A stretch of 64,000 bases of DNA from Candidatus Saccharibacteria bacterium UBA2866 (GCA_002350545.1 DEEY01000002.1:37363-101362), one strand, 5' to 3'. Positions 15,828-24,346 are shown, numbered from the stretch's first letter. The notes: a model not told the origin generated them from the sequence alone. Made by a program: numbers and translations.

Positions 15828-17021
15828 CTATTCACTGAGCCTGTAAGCATCGCGCACAATCATCACTTCTTCATTGGTCGGTTCAACATAAACTGGCACA
15901 GTTGAATCCTCGGCGGTAATAATACCACTAGTTATCTCTTTGAAACTCGCAATCGCATCGTTTACTTCGTGGTTAATTTTTATACCGAGTGGCGACAACC
16001 CCTCAATGATCGATTCGCGAGTTTCCGCTCCATTTTCGAGTACTCCAGCTGTAAACACAATTGCATCTACTTTACCATCGAGTTCCAAATAGTACTCCGC
16101 AATATATCGGTCAATCCTATCAACATACATATCAAGCGCTAATCGCGCATTTTCATCACCTTGCGAAATAGCTTTCTCAACATCGCGGTTATCATTAAAC
16201 CCACAAACTCCGAGCAACCCCGATTTTTTGTTTAATGCTTCATCAACTTCCTCATAAGTCATCCCGCCTTCGTCAATCATATATTTAATAATAGAAGGGT
16301 CAATCGAGCCGGATCGAGTCCCCATCATCAAACCGTCAAGCGGGGTTAGCCCCATCGTAGTGTCATAGCTTTTACCATCCCTCACAGCAGTAATACTTGC
16401 ACCTGAACCTACATGGCAAATAATTAAATTAATAGCTTCTTTACCAAGTTTCTTTTGCATGGTCTCTGTAATGTATTTGTGGCTTGTTCCATGGAAACCA
16501 TATTTTCGTACCCCATACTTTTCGTACCATTTCATCGGTACTGGATACATAAATTGTGCTTTTGGAATCGTCTGATGGAAAGCCGTATCAAATACTGCCA
16601 CCTGCACCGCATCTGGCAGCGCCTTTTGCATCGCCTTAATTCCAGCGATATTCCCAGGGTGGTGTAGAGGCCCAAGCTTAGTCAGATCCTTAATATCTTT
16701 CAAGACCTGGTCATCGATTACGACAGAGTCCTTATATTTTTCTCCGCCATGCAATACTCTGTGTCCAACAGCACGGATTTCATCGAGATTTTCAACTGCC
16801 CCATAGTTTACCAATTCCTCTAGCATTACGCTAGCGGCTTCAGCGTGATCCTTTATTTCTTTTTTGGTTTCAGTTTTTTCACCTTCGTGCTTGATAGTGT
16901 AAAAACTATCCTTTGCCCCGATCTTCTCGACATAACCACTTATAATAGATATTTCGGCTGGCATCTCATAAAGTTGAAACTTCAAAGACGACGAACCAGC
17001 ATTAACGCATAGAACTTTCAT
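15828..17021 (-). CDS. ackA: Acetate kinase
   Basis: 397 residues, normal length. It has the N-terminal NAGSSSLKFQLYE phosphate-binding segment, YGFHGTSHKYI, ICHVGSGASITAVRDGKS, MGTRSGSIDP and VFTAGVLENG. It converts acetyl phosphate and ADP to acetate and ATP, the substrate-level step of fermentative energy metabolism; pta is not in the window. An AAGGAG Shine-Dalgarno and a TATAATATTT -10 lie upstream on the minus strand, so this gene has a normal leader. Confidence 0.96.
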   Translation of the reverse strand: MKVLCVNAGSSSLKFQLYEMPAEISIISGYVEKIGAKDSFYTIKHEGEKTETKKEIKDHAEAASVMLEELVNYGAVENLDEIRAVGHRVLHGGEKYKDSVVIDDQVLKDIKDLTKLGPLHHPGNIAGIKAMQKALPDAVQVAVFDTAFHQTIPKAQFMYPVPMKWYEKYGVRKYGFHGTSHKYITETMQKKLGKEAINLIICHVGSGASITAVRDGKSYDTTMGLTPLDGLMMGTRSGSIDPSIIKYMIDEGGMTYEEVDEALNKKSGLLGVCGFNDNRDVEKAISQGDENARLALDMYVDRIDRYIAEYYLELDGKVDAIVFTAGVLENGAETRESIIEGLSPLGIKINHEVNDAIASFKEITSGIITAEDSTVPVYVEPTNEEVMIVRDAYRLSE

Positions 17022-17087
17022 TTATTCTCCTTTACTTTGATAAATATTATATCATAGAACCGGCGCATCACATGCTATAATATAACT

Positions 17088-17939
17088 ATGCATAAGCTTA
17101 AACATGCAATAATTATCATTTTGTTTATTGCAGTAACAATTGGGATGGGAGTTAGCGTATTCTTTTCTATCAACGGTGACTCTAGGGCAGATTATGTAGT
17201 AGAAACCAACGTTCCTTTCGCGCCGTTTGAATTCTACGAAAACCGCAAAATCGTTGGCGTCGATGTGGATATCGTTGATCGTGTTGCAAAAAAGCTTAAT
17301 AAAACCATCCAGATTAAAAACGTTGAATTTGATGTCATTATTGACAACGTTGAAGCTGGTCGTATTGCCGATGCTGGCGCCGCTGGTCTCACTATCACGC
17401 CAGCCAGGGAAGAGAAAGTTAACTTTACTATTCCATATTACACTTCTGTTCAATATGTTATTTTTAACCACAATTATCCACCCTCGCTCCGCGACGATCA
17501 CGTCGTTTGGGAGTCGCTCGCCGGTTACACTATCGGTTCACAAATCGGCAGTACCGGATACCTCTTTGTCGACGATGAAATCGAAAACGGCGTACTAAAA
17601 AACACCGGCACTGTCGTCAAAGGCATCGACTCGCACCAACTCGCCGTCGATGCTATTAACTCACACATTGTAGATTTCGCCGTTGCCGATGAACTCGTCG
17701 CCAAATTCCTTGTCGAGAAAAACCCCGACCTCGAAGCCCTCCCGCTCTATTATTCTGGCCCCACTAGGGAAGAGGACTATCCAGTCGAAGAATCCTATGC
17801 CATCGCCGTCAATAAGGATCGCACTGATTTACTCGAAGCCTTCAACGAAGTCCTCGCAGAGATGCTCGTGGAGGATGAGCAGGGCCAAACCGAAATTGAC
17901 AAACTAGTATTAAAATATATGTGGTTAACCAATGAATAG
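17088..17939 (+). CDS. Polar amino-acid ABC transporter substrate-binding protein
   Basis: 283 residues of the SBP_bac_3 family. An N-terminal hydrophobic anchor (about 7-28, no lipobox cysteine) is followed by VVETNVPFAPFEFYENRKIVGVDVDIVDRVAKKL, GLTITPAREEKVNFTIPYY and GSQIGSTGY. The conserved Arg of the ligand site is in TPAREEKV. The binding protein is therefore tethered to the membrane by an uncleaved signal anchor. It starts 6 nt after a TATAAT and overlaps the permease by 8 nt. Substrate identity is not decidable; the Gln/polar amino-acid class is likely. Confidence 0.88.
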   Translation: MHKLKHAIIIILFIAVTIGMGVSVFFSINGDSRADYVVETNVPFAPFEFYENRKIVGVDVDIVDRVAKKLNKTIQIKNVEFDVIIDNVEAGRIADAGAAGLTITPAREEKVNFTIPYYTSVQYVIFNHNYPPSLRDDHVVWESLAGYTIGSQIGSTGYLFVDDEIENGVLKNTGTVVKGIDSHQLAVDAINSHIVDFAVADELVAKFLVEKNPDLEALPLYYSGPTREEDYPVEESYAIAVNKDRTDLLEAFNEVLAEMLVEDEQGQTEIDKLVLKYMWLTNE

Positions 17940-18654
17940 CATATTAATTATGGGCGAATTTATGAACAAGGTCGTCGAACTCTTCACTACGCCACAATAT
18001 ATCGAATCAATGTTGCACGGCTTTTTGCTTACCATTCAAATTTCCTATTTTGCCATCCTGCTCGGTATCCTACTCGGCACCATCATCGCTCTTGTCGATA
18101 TCGCCAAACCCTCCAAATGGCTAGCAATACCAAAGTTTATTTGCCGTGCCTACACCACTATCATTCGTGGCACCCCGATGGCTCTCCAGCTCTTTATTAT
18201 GTTCTTCGTCATTTTTGCCGTTAAAGGATTTCCAAGCATCATTATCGCTATCATCGCTTTCGGTTTAAACTCCGCTGCCTATGTTTCCGAAGTCATTCGT
18301 GGGGGTATTCTTTCCGTTGACAAAGGCCAAACCGAAGCCGGTGAAGCCCTCGGATTATCTGGAAGGACTATTTTCTTCAAAATCGTCGCTCCGCAAGCCG
18401 TCAAAAACATCATCCCCGCTCTTGGCAACGAAATTATCACCGTCATTAAGGAAACTGCTATCGTCAGCATGGTTGGCATGTATGATTTAAACATGGCTGC
18501 CAAAGATATTGGTTCCGGCCAAAACATGGCTAGCTACATCGTGCCAATGTTTGTCGCTGCTTTATTCTACCTCGCCACTATTTACTTAATCACCTTTATT
18601 GTCAGACGTATCGAAAAATCATTAAGAAAAAGTGATTCAAGAACAGGGGATTAA
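17932..18654 (+). CDS. Polar amino-acid ABC transporter permease
   Basis: 240 residues, HisM/GlnP type, with about five transmembrane helices. It carries the permease EAA loop (GQTEAGEALGLSGRTIFFKIVAPQAVKNIIPALGNE) that docks on the ATPase, and the RAYTTIIRGTPMALQLF segment of the family. It is the single permease of this operon, so it would act as a homodimer. It overlaps the upstream binding-protein gene and abuts the ATPase start. Scavenging of amino acids fits the absence of biosynthetic genes in the window. Confidence 0.92.
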   Translation: MNSILIMGEFMNKVVELFTTPQYIESMLHGFLLTIQISYFAILLGILLGTIIALVDIAKPSKWLAIPKFICRAYTTIIRGTPMALQLFIMFFVIFAVKGFPSIIIAIIAFGLNSAAYVSEVIRGGILSVDKGQTEAGEALGLSGRTIFFKIVAPQAVKNIIPALGNEIITVIKETAIVSMVGMYDLNMAAKDIGSGQNMASYIVPMFVAALFYLATIYLITFIVRRIEKSLRKSDSRTGD

Positions 18655-19389
18655 ATGGAAAACAAAAGCACTGAACTCATCGTCAAAAACTTAAAAAAAC
18701 ATTTTGGCAAAAATAAGGTTCTAAATGGTATTAATTTTGAACTTCATGAAGGCGAACGTGTCGTTGTGCTCGGTCCTTCTGGTTCCGGTAAATCTACATT
18801 TTTACGTTGTCTTAATCGTCTTGAAGAACCATCTAGCGGTGAAATCTATCTGGACGGTACCCTAGTGACCGATAAAAACATTCGCAAAATCCGACGTGAT
18901 ATGGGCATGGTTTTCCAGCACTTTAATCTAATTAATAATCTGACTGTTATGGAGAATCTCACTCTTGCTCCATTAAAACTAAAAGTTATGGATAAAAATG
19001 CAGCCAATAAACGTGCTCACGAACTGCTAAAACACATTGGTCTGTCAAACAAAGCCGACGTTTATCCAGCCTCTCTTTCTGGTGGCCAAAAACAACGCAT
19101 TGCGATTATTCGCGCCATGATGCTCTCACCCGAGGTATTATTATTTGACGAACCAACTTCTGCCCTCGACCCCGAGTCTATCGGCGACGTGTTGGAGCTC
19201 ATCCGCGAACTAGCCGATCGCGGCATGACAATTATGATTGTCACTCACGAAATGAGTTTTGCGCGTGAAATTGCCACTCGCATCGTTTTTGTTGACAAAG
19301 GCAAAATTATCGAAGAGGGAACCCCAGACGAATTTTTCAACCACCCTAAAACCCCCCGCGTACGCGAGTTTTTAAAGAAAGTATTATAG
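18655..19389 (+). CDS. Polar amino-acid ABC transporter ATPase
   Basis: 244 residues of the GlnQ/HisP family. Walker A is GPSGSGKST, the Q-loop VFQHFNL, the signature SLSGGQKQRIAI, Walker B VLLFDEPTSALDPES and the switch His in VTHEMSF. It begins directly after the permease stop. It completes a three-gene importer. A long inverted repeat starts 5 bp after its stop. Confidence 0.94.
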   Translation: MENKSTELIVKNLKKHFGKNKVLNGINFELHEGERVVVLGPSGSGKSTFLRCLNRLEEPSSGEIYLDGTLVTDKNIRKIRRDMGMVFQHFNLINNLTVMENLTLAPLKLKVMDKNAANKRAHELLKHIGLSNKADVYPASLSGGQKQRIAIIRAMMLSPEVLLFDEPTSALDPESIGDVLELIRELADRGMTIMIVTHEMSFAREIATRIVFVDKGKIIEEGTPDEFFNHPKTPRVREFLKKVL

Positions 19390-19393
19390 AATT

Positions 19394-19500
19394 AATTCAG
19401 TGATAAAATCCGTCAGGTTGGTGGTTTCTTCGTGCGCAGCGCGATTACATCATCGAGCAAGCACGAAAAACCGCCAAAATGGCGGATTTTAGCCTGAATT
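19394..19500. repeat. Long inverted repeat between glnQ-type gene and tRNA-Arg
   Basis: Left arm 19394-19435 and right arm 19461-19500 are imperfect reverse complements (AATTCAG, AAAATCCG, GGTTT and CGTGC blocks shared). They surround a 25-bp core of 19436-19460. The right arm contains CCGCCAAAATGGCGG and abuts the CCA end of tRNA-Arg at 19501. Confidence 0.7.
19461..19489 (-). terminator. Terminator for tRNA-Arg
   Basis: Read on the minus strand, CCGCC-ATTTT-GGCGG is followed by TTTTT shortly after the tRNA 3' end. It is formed by one arm of the inverted repeat. Confidence 0.65.
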
Positions 19501-19576
19501 TGGTGACCCGGGTGCGAGTCGAACGCACAACCTTCTCCTTAGGACGGAGCTGCTCTATCCATTGAGCTACCGGGCC
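19501..19576 (-). tRNA. tRNA-Arg(CCT)
   Basis: 76 nt with a full cloverleaf: acceptor GGCCCGG/CCGGGTC, T-arm GTTCGACTC, anticodon loop GTCCTAA (anticodon CCT), and encoded CCA. It shares a symmetric -10 with the foldase gene. Confidence 0.93.
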
Positions 19577-19585
19577 ACGATGTGC

Positions 19586-19595
19586 TATAATTATA
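19586..19595. promoter_or_regulatory. Shared symmetric -10 for tRNA-Arg and foldase gene
   Basis: TATAATTATA reads TATAAT on both strands. On the plus strand it is 6 nt before the foldase ATG; on the minus strand it is 13 nt before the tRNA-Arg 5' end. No separate second -10 is visible in the 21-bp gap. Confidence 0.65.
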
Positions 19596-19597
19596 CC

Positions 19598-20629
19598 ATG
19601 AGTCTACTAAAGAAGAAAGACACTAAAAAAACCGAACAGGAAAAAGTCGAAGAACGCCGCGAGGAAGTCTTAGCCCAGGGGCGCAAATTCAAGTATCCTC
19701 TTCAATGGACTAAACACCGCATCGTGATCAATACTATCTTAATTGCTTTTGTCATGATTGCCTTAGTTATCACCGGCATCTGGCTGGGTCTTTATAAGTT
19801 TAATATGACCGACGACTTCCTTTTCCGAATCACTGAAGTCGTTCCACTCCCTGTCGCTCAGGTCGACGGAGGAGACACCAGATTTTCAGATTATCTCATG
19901 TTCTATCGTAGTAGTATGACTTCTATCGAACGCCAGTCTGGTAGCGAGTTCGACGAAGGTTCCGTCGAGGAACTGCGCGCTGAGTACAAACGCTCTGCTC
20001 TCACCGAAGCTGAAAAATACACCTATGCTACTAAACTAGCTAATGAGCAAGGCATCGAAGTCACCGACGAAGAAGTCGCTGCCGAATTTGACCGCCATCT
20101 TAAAATTGGTGGCGTGGACCGCAGCGTCGAGGGCTTTGAAAAAATTATCAAGGACAACTTTGGCCTTGATAAATCCGAATACGAACGCATGCTCTACCTC
20201 AGTCTACTAAAGTCCAAAGTCGAAATCAAAATTGATGATAACGCCAACAAAATTGCCAAACAGGTAGAACAAATCCTTGCCGAATCTGGTAACGATTATG
20301 GTAAAGTCGCCGAACAGCTGGGTGATAAAATTAATTATCAGGAAACTGGTGGCCTAGTCGACAACAAAAACATTGACGGCGGGCGTGCCAGTGAAGCTAT
20401 GAAGCTTGAACCGGGCGAAAGTAGCGGCAAATTCATTTCCATTAATGGTGATGGTTATTACTTCGTCAAACTCATCAAGAAAACCGATAACCAAGTTGAT
20501 TTTGTTTCCATTAAAGTTCCGTTTACCGAGTTTGACCAACGCTTTACCGCTCTCCAAGACGAAGGCAAAATCAACGAATACATCTCTATCACCGCTCCAA
20601 ATTACGAACCCGAAGAATCACAAGAATAA
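19598..20629 (+). CDS. Membrane-anchored SurA/PrsA-like foldase
   Basis: 343 residues: a charged cytoplasmic N-terminus, one transmembrane helix (about 42-66), then an extracytoplasmic SurA_N-like helical domain and a parvulin-like peptidyl-prolyl isomerase domain (about 215-320; GGLVDNKNIDGG ... LEPGESSGKFISINGDGYYFVKL). It is likely a chaperone for secreted and surface proteins such as the pilins and InlB-repeat proteins. The parvulin catalytic residues are not all evident, so isomerase activity is uncertain. The start at 19598 is 6 nt after TATAAT. Confidence 0.8.
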   Translation: MSLLKKKDTKKTEQEKVEERREEVLAQGRKFKYPLQWTKHRIVINTILIAFVMIALVITGIWLGLYKFNMTDDFLFRITEVVPLPVAQVDGGDTRFSDYLMFYRSSMTSIERQSGSEFDEGSVEELRAEYKRSALTEAEKYTYATKLANEQGIEVTDEEVAAEFDRHLKIGGVDRSVEGFEKIIKDNFGLDKSEYERMLYLSLLKSKVEIKIDDNANKIAKQVEQILAESGNDYGKVAEQLGDKINYQETGGLVDNKNIDGGRASEAMKLEPGESSGKFISINGDGYYFVKLIKKTDNQVDFVSIKVPFTEFDQRFTALQDEGKINEYISITAPNYEPEESQE

Positions 20630-20648
20630 AAATAAGCCCCAGAAGGCT

Positions 20649-20680
20649 TGGTGCGGGTATGGGGAGAAAATCTCCCCAGG
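20649..20680 (-). pseudogene. Partial copy of the tRNA-Gly 3' half
   Basis: On the minus strand this repeats the end of the adjacent tRNA-Gly: the 18 bases at 20649-20666 equal 20733-20750, including the CCA. A T-arm-like stem with an altered loop (CTGGGGAGATTTTCTCCCC) precedes it. There is no 5' half. It may be a decayed tandem tRNA or an attachment-site remnant. Confidence 0.6.
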
Positions 20681-20693
20681 CCCCACTCCACAG

Positions 20694-20721
20694 AAACTAA
20701 AAATAACCACAAGTGGTTATT
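20694..20721 (-). terminator. Terminator for tRNA-Gly
   Basis: On the minus strand AATAACCAC-TT-GTGGTTATT is followed by TTTAGTTT, about 12 nt after the tRNA 3' end. Confidence 0.7.
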
Positions 20722-20732
20722 ATTACTTTCTC

Positions 20733-20807
20733 TGGTGCGGGTATGGGGAGTCGGACCCCAGTCTCATCCTTGGGAAGGATACATAATAGCCGTTATACGA
20801 TACCCGC
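20733..20807 (-). tRNA. tRNA-Gly(CCC)
   Basis: 75 nt, with acceptor GCGGGTA/TACCCGC, anticodon loop TTCCCAA (anticodon CCC), T-arm GGGGTCCGACTCCCC and encoded CCA. A minus-strand TATAAT lies about 10 nt upstream of the 5' end. Confidence 0.92.
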
Positions 20808-20856
20808 TAGCTCCCTTATTATACCATATCCCCTTAAAATATGCTATAATTACTCC

Positions 20857-22530
20857 ATGGAAGAAATCAGGGAACAACTTAAAAAAGTTATTCAAGACCT
20901 TTATGGCCTTGATTTTGCTCCCGAACTTACTCCTTCACCAGATAACATCGATGCTGATTATTCCACTAACGCCCCCTTAAAGCTCGCTAAGGAATTACAC
21001 AAAAACCCAATGGAAATTGCAGAAGAAATCAATAGCAAATTAAATGCAAGCATTACTCCCCCTGGTTTTATCAACTTTGTTTTGCCGGATAGTTATCTAG
21101 CAGAGCAGATTAACAAATTAACTGATAATTTTACCGACAGTGTTAAATCCGACGAGTTTAAAGACAAAACGGTAATTTGCGAATTCAGCGATCCCAACCC
21201 CTTCAAAGTTCTCCACGTTGGCCATCTTTATACCAGTGTCGTTGGTGATTCTATTTCTAGACTTTTTGAATATGCTGGCGCCAATGTCATCAGGGCTAAC
21301 TTCGGTGGCGATGTCGGACTCCATGTCGCTAAAACCATGTATATTTTGCAAAAAAAACCAATCGATACATTAACTATCGAAGACATTGCTAAATGTTATG
21401 TCGAAGGCACCGCCGCTTATGATGAAGATGAAGCTGCCAAGCAGGAAATCACCAAACTCAACAAGGAAATTTACAAGATTAATGCCGAGAAACTTCACAA
21501 TACGCCACTAGCTGAATTATACTGGAAAGGCAGGGAATTGTCTTACGACTACTTCCGTAATTTCTATGACCAAATCGGCGTCAAATTTGATAAATTCTAC
21601 CCTGAATCTACTGTTGCGGGACTCGGCCTTCAAACTGTCAAAGAACAGCTCGATAAAGGCGTCTACCAAATATCTGACGGGGCTGTCATTTTCGATGGCG
21701 AAAAATACGGTCTCCATACCCGAGTGTTTATTAATCAAGAAGGTGTCCCCACCTACGAAGCTAAGGATGTCGGCCTCATCTTTACCAAATGGGACGATTA
21801 CCATTTTGATAAATCAGTTGTCATTACCGGCTCTGAACAAAAAGAATACATGGCAGTAGTTTTAAAATCAGTTGAACAATACGCCCCAGAACTCGTTGAA
21901 CGCACTACTCATCTCACCCATGGCCTTGTTAAACTTCCTGGTAACATCAAAATGTCTTCTAGAAAAGGTAATTTCCTTAAAGCCGTGGATGTTCTAGATA
22001 TGGTCAAGGATGAATTAAAGAGCGAATATGATTCAAGCGACGAAACTGTCGCTCTCGCCGCTACCAAATATGCCTTCCTCAAATACAAAATGGGCGGCAA
22101 TATCATCTTCGACCCCAAAGAATCCGTCAAGATGACCGGCAACTCCGGTCCCTACCTCCTCTACTCCGCTGTCCGCGCCAAAAAGATTTTGTCAAAAGAA
22201 TCTGAAAAGTTTCTCGGAGGGAGTAAGACTCGGGCTAGCGCCCCGGAGCGCTCCCGACGAGAAAGCTTTTCAGATTCTTATGAAAGGGCATTAATGAAGC
22301 GGACGATCGAATATAAGGAGGTATTGACCGAAGCTGTCCATGAGATGGCCCCTCACAAATTAGCCAACTATCTTTACGAACTCGCCCAAGAATTTAGCCG
22401 TTTCTATGAAAACTGCCCAGTTATAGGCGCCGAAAACGAATCAGAACGCATTAAACTAGTCAAAATCTATCTCAACACTATGACTCACGGCCTAAACCTG
22501 CTTGGCATTAACATCCCGGAGGAAATGTAG
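20857..22530 (+). CDS. argS: Arginyl-tRNA synthetase (with palindromic insertion)
   Basis: 557 residues, class I. An N-terminal Add-1 domain precedes FKVLHVGHLYTS (HIGH box) and the KMSSRKG loop; the C-terminal anticodon-binding DALR domain ends the protein. The start at 20857 is preferred because TATAAT lies 6 nt upstream; longer frames run back through tRNA-Gly. Residues about 447-474 are encoded by a long inverted repeat inserted in frame at the start of the DALR domain. The flanking protein sequence is normal on both sides, so the enzyme is probably functional with a surface loop added. Confidence 0.93.
   Translation: MEEIREQLKKVIQDLYGLDFAPELTPSPDNIDADYSTNAPLKLAKELHKNPMEIAEEINSKLNASITPPGFINFVLPDSYLAEQINKLTDNFTDSVKSDEFKDKTVICEFSDPNPFKVLHVGHLYTSVVGDSISRLFEYAGANVIRANFGGDVGLHVAKTMYILQKKPIDTLTIEDIAKCYVEGTAAYDEDEAAKQEITKLNKEIYKINAEKLHNTPLAELYWKGRELSYDYFRNFYDQIGVKFDKFYPESTVAGLGLQTVKEQLDKGVYQISDGAVIFDGEKYGLHTRVFINQEGVPTYEAKDVGLIFTKWDDYHFDKSVVITGSEQKEYMAVVLKSVEQYAPELVERTTHLTHGLVKLPGNIKMSSRKGNFLKAVDVLDMVKDELKSEYDSSDETVALAATKYAFLKYKMGGNIIFDPKESVKMTGNSGPYLLYSAVRAKKILSKESEKFLGGSKTRASAPERSRRESFSDSYERALMKRTIEYKEVLTEAVHEMAPHKLANYLYELAQEFSRFYENCPVIGAENESERIKLVKIYLNTMTHGLNLLGINIPEEM
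22196..22279. repeat. Inverted repeat inserted in frame in argS
   Basis: Arms 22196-22216 and 22258-22279 are reverse complements (AAGAATCTGAAAAG ... CTTTTCAGATTCTT) with one indel. The 41-bp core 22217-22257 is GC-rich and self-complementary (GGGC-TAGC-GCCC, GAGCGCTC). It encodes a Gly/Ser/Arg-rich peptide. The core differs from families I and II. Confidence 0.8.
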
Positions 22531-22531
22531 T

Positions 22532-23056
22532 ATGAAGAAAGCCAAACTCCTTTGGATTGACTTAGAAATGACTGGCCTCGACCCGACAAAGGACAAAATT
22601 CTCGAAGTCGCTGCCATCGCTACTGACATGAAACTAAACGAAATCGCAAGCTACCAAGCAATAGTAAAAGTCCCCGAAGCGTTGATGGATGAACGCATGG
22701 TTGGTGAATTCTGGGAAAAGAACAGCAAATCTCGTGATGCTTTAAAATCCCAAAACAAAGATGGGAAGTCAGTTAAAGAAGTTGAGAAGGAGCTGATAGA
22801 TTTTATAGGCCAAAACTGCGACAAGGAACTTTATCTCGCCGGTAACTCCATTCATCAAGACCGTAAGTTTATAGAACGTGAAATGCCAGATTTTAATAAA
22901 CACCTACATTACCGGATGCTTGATGTTTCAAGCTGGAAGATTTATTTCGAAAACGCCTTGAATAAGAAATTTATTAAGCCCGAAAACCATCGAGCCTTAG
23001 ACGATATTAATGGGAGCATTGAGGAACTAAAATGGTACCTGACCTTCATGAAATAA
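22532..23056 (+). CDS. orn: Oligoribonuclease
   Basis: 174 residues, DEDDh exonuclease. Motif I is WIDLEMTGLDP, motif II NSIHQDRKF, and motif III HRALDDI with the catalytic His and Asp. It degrades 2-5-nt RNAs to mononucleotides. The ATG at 22532 follows a GGAGGAA that is inside the argS 3' end, one base after the argS stop, so it is coupled to argS. Confidence 0.94.
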   Translation: MKKAKLLWIDLEMTGLDPTKDKILEVAAIATDMKLNEIASYQAIVKVPEALMDERMVGEFWEKNSKSRDALKSQNKDGKSVKEVEKELIDFIGQNCDKELYLAGNSIHQDRKFIEREMPDFNKHLHYRMLDVSSWKIYFENALNKKFIKPENHRALDDINGSIEELKWYLTFMK

Positions 23057-23319
23057 GTGGCATTAATAATTACGGAGAAAAACCCGAAAAAGACCGTTCA
23101 TTATATATGAAAGACGGCAAAGTTTTCCTCGTAGTCAATAAAAACACCATCGAAGTCCGCTGTGACGAAGAGCTCGGTAAAACTCTCCAGGAAAAATACG
23201 AATCTGTCATGCAGTCTCGTTTCTTTGGTCGCGGTGGCATCGAAATCGTCCCCACTAACCAATTAAGTCCCGAGGAACTCGAGGACTTAATCAGGTTAAG
23301 TTATAACTTAACTACTTAG
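23032..23319 (+). CDS. Small protein resembling the MmcQ/YjbR family
   Basis: 95 residues. The middle and end (TIEVRCDEELGKTLQEKYE, then LSPEELEDLIRLSYNLTT) resemble the MmcQ/YjbR fold, where a VKCDPEL segment and a C-terminal EELxxLIxxSY helix are typical. Function of that family is unclear. It overlaps orn by 25 nt and has GAGGAA upstream. Its stop overlaps convergent mscL by 8 nt. The similarity call is by eye and moderate. Confidence 0.55.
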   Translation: MVPDLHEISGINNYGEKPEKDRSLYMKDGKVFLVVNKNTIEVRCDEELGKTLQEKYESVMQSRFFGRGGIEIVPTNQLSPEELEDLIRLSYNLTT

Positions 23320-23710
23320 CTTCTTTTTCAGCCTTTTTGGCTTTCTTCGCGTCTCGTCTCTCATTCAAACGGTTCATTGCTTTAATCACCATAAAGATTA
23401 CCCAAGCAATCACGAGGAACTGCACCACATTTTGGATGAAATTGCCGTAAGCAATCACTGCCTCATCTCCGATTCCAAAGAAATTCGGAATCCGAATAGC
23501 GAGCCCCGTAAAATCTACACCACCGAGTAGTAGGCCTACAATCGGCATCACGATATCATTCACTAGGGAATTAACGATTGTCGTAAACGCGCCACCTACT
23601 GCTACACCTACCGCAAGGTCAATCATTGAGCCACGATTGATGAATTCGATGAACTCCTCTTTCATCGTTTGCTTTTCTTTAATTTTTGCTAGTTCTTCGG
23701 ACTTAGCCAT
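23312..23710 (-). CDS. mscL: Large-conductance mechanosensitive channel MscL
   Basis: 132 residues. It has the N-terminal amphipathic helix (MKEEFIEFINRGSMIDLAVGVAVGGAFTTIV), TM1 with the glycine-rich pore constriction, a short loop, TM2 (FIQNVVQFLVIAWVIFMVIKA) and a basic C-terminal helix. It opens under membrane tension to release solutes during osmotic downshock. The start at 23710 follows GAAAGGAG; an internal Met at the MKEEF is a possible alternative. It sits 14 nt after its upstream neighbour on the same strand. Confidence 0.93.
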   Translation of the reverse strand: MAKSEELAKIKEKQTMKEEFIEFINRGSMIDLAVGVAVGGAFTTIVNSLVNDIVMPIVGLLLGGVDFTGLAIRIPNFFGIGDEAVIAYGNFIQNVVQFLVIAWVIFMVIKAMNRLNERRDAKKAKKAEKEAK

Positions 23711-23724
23711 ATAACTCCTTTCTT

Positions 23725-24342
23725 TTATTTAGTTTCCGAAAAATCACTAAATTTACTATACAAACTATCCAGACTCCCATAGGATTTAGCCAGCAAATCT
23801 TTCAATGTATCATTTTTTGTAGATTTCATAATTTGATTTTCTTCTGTTGCGATTAAAGAAGTCTCATAAGCCATTTTGTGCGCAAAAATCCGATCCAAAT
23901 TTCCATTAATTTTCGCTTCAAACAGCTCCGCCATGAGCCCATCTTTATTGGTATTAGCCTCTGCGATAAAATCTTTATCAATCTCTTTTTCCTTAAACTG
24001 GTATTTGTTGGTCAAATAATCTGTCAAATCCTTACTCGTATTAGACAACACGCCCTTTAGCGATGCTGCACTTGCTCGAAGGTCAGATGATTTTATATCA
24101 TTTTGGTACTCTTCAATTACTTCTGTTACTAATGCTAAATGCAGATATAACCTATAACTATTATTCTTTTCGCCGCCCTTATTACCACTTAGTATCGAAC
24201 CGATAATTATAATAACAATTAAAGCTACCACTGCAATCATTCCACCCATAAAGAGCTTCGATGATAAAATACTATTCATCTTGGATTTTTTTACCGGCCG
24301 ATTAGAGGCCGATATTTGATTAAGATATTCTTGCCCTTGCAT
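23725..24342 (-). CDS. Single-pass membrane protein of unknown function
   Basis: 205 residues: about 30 polar residues, one strong transmembrane helix (about 31-52), then a helical extracytoplasmic domain rich in Lys, Asp and Leu with no cysteine. No family recognised. It precedes mscL in the same direction and may be co-transcribed. It is divergent from dnaG; the two ATGs are only 18 bp apart and share one symmetric -10, giving a leaderless mRNA. Confidence 0.7.
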   Translation of the reverse strand: MQGQEYLNQISASNRPVKKSKMNSILSSKLFMGGMIAVVALIVIIIIGSILSGNKGGEKNNSYRLYLHLALVTEVIEEYQNDIKSSDLRASAASLKGVLSNTSKDLTDYLTNKYQFKEKEIDKDFIAEANTNKDGLMAELFEAKINGNLDRIFAHKMAYETSLIATEENQIMKSTKNDTLKDLLAKSYGSLDSLYSKFSDFSETK

Positions 24343-24346
24343 ATGC

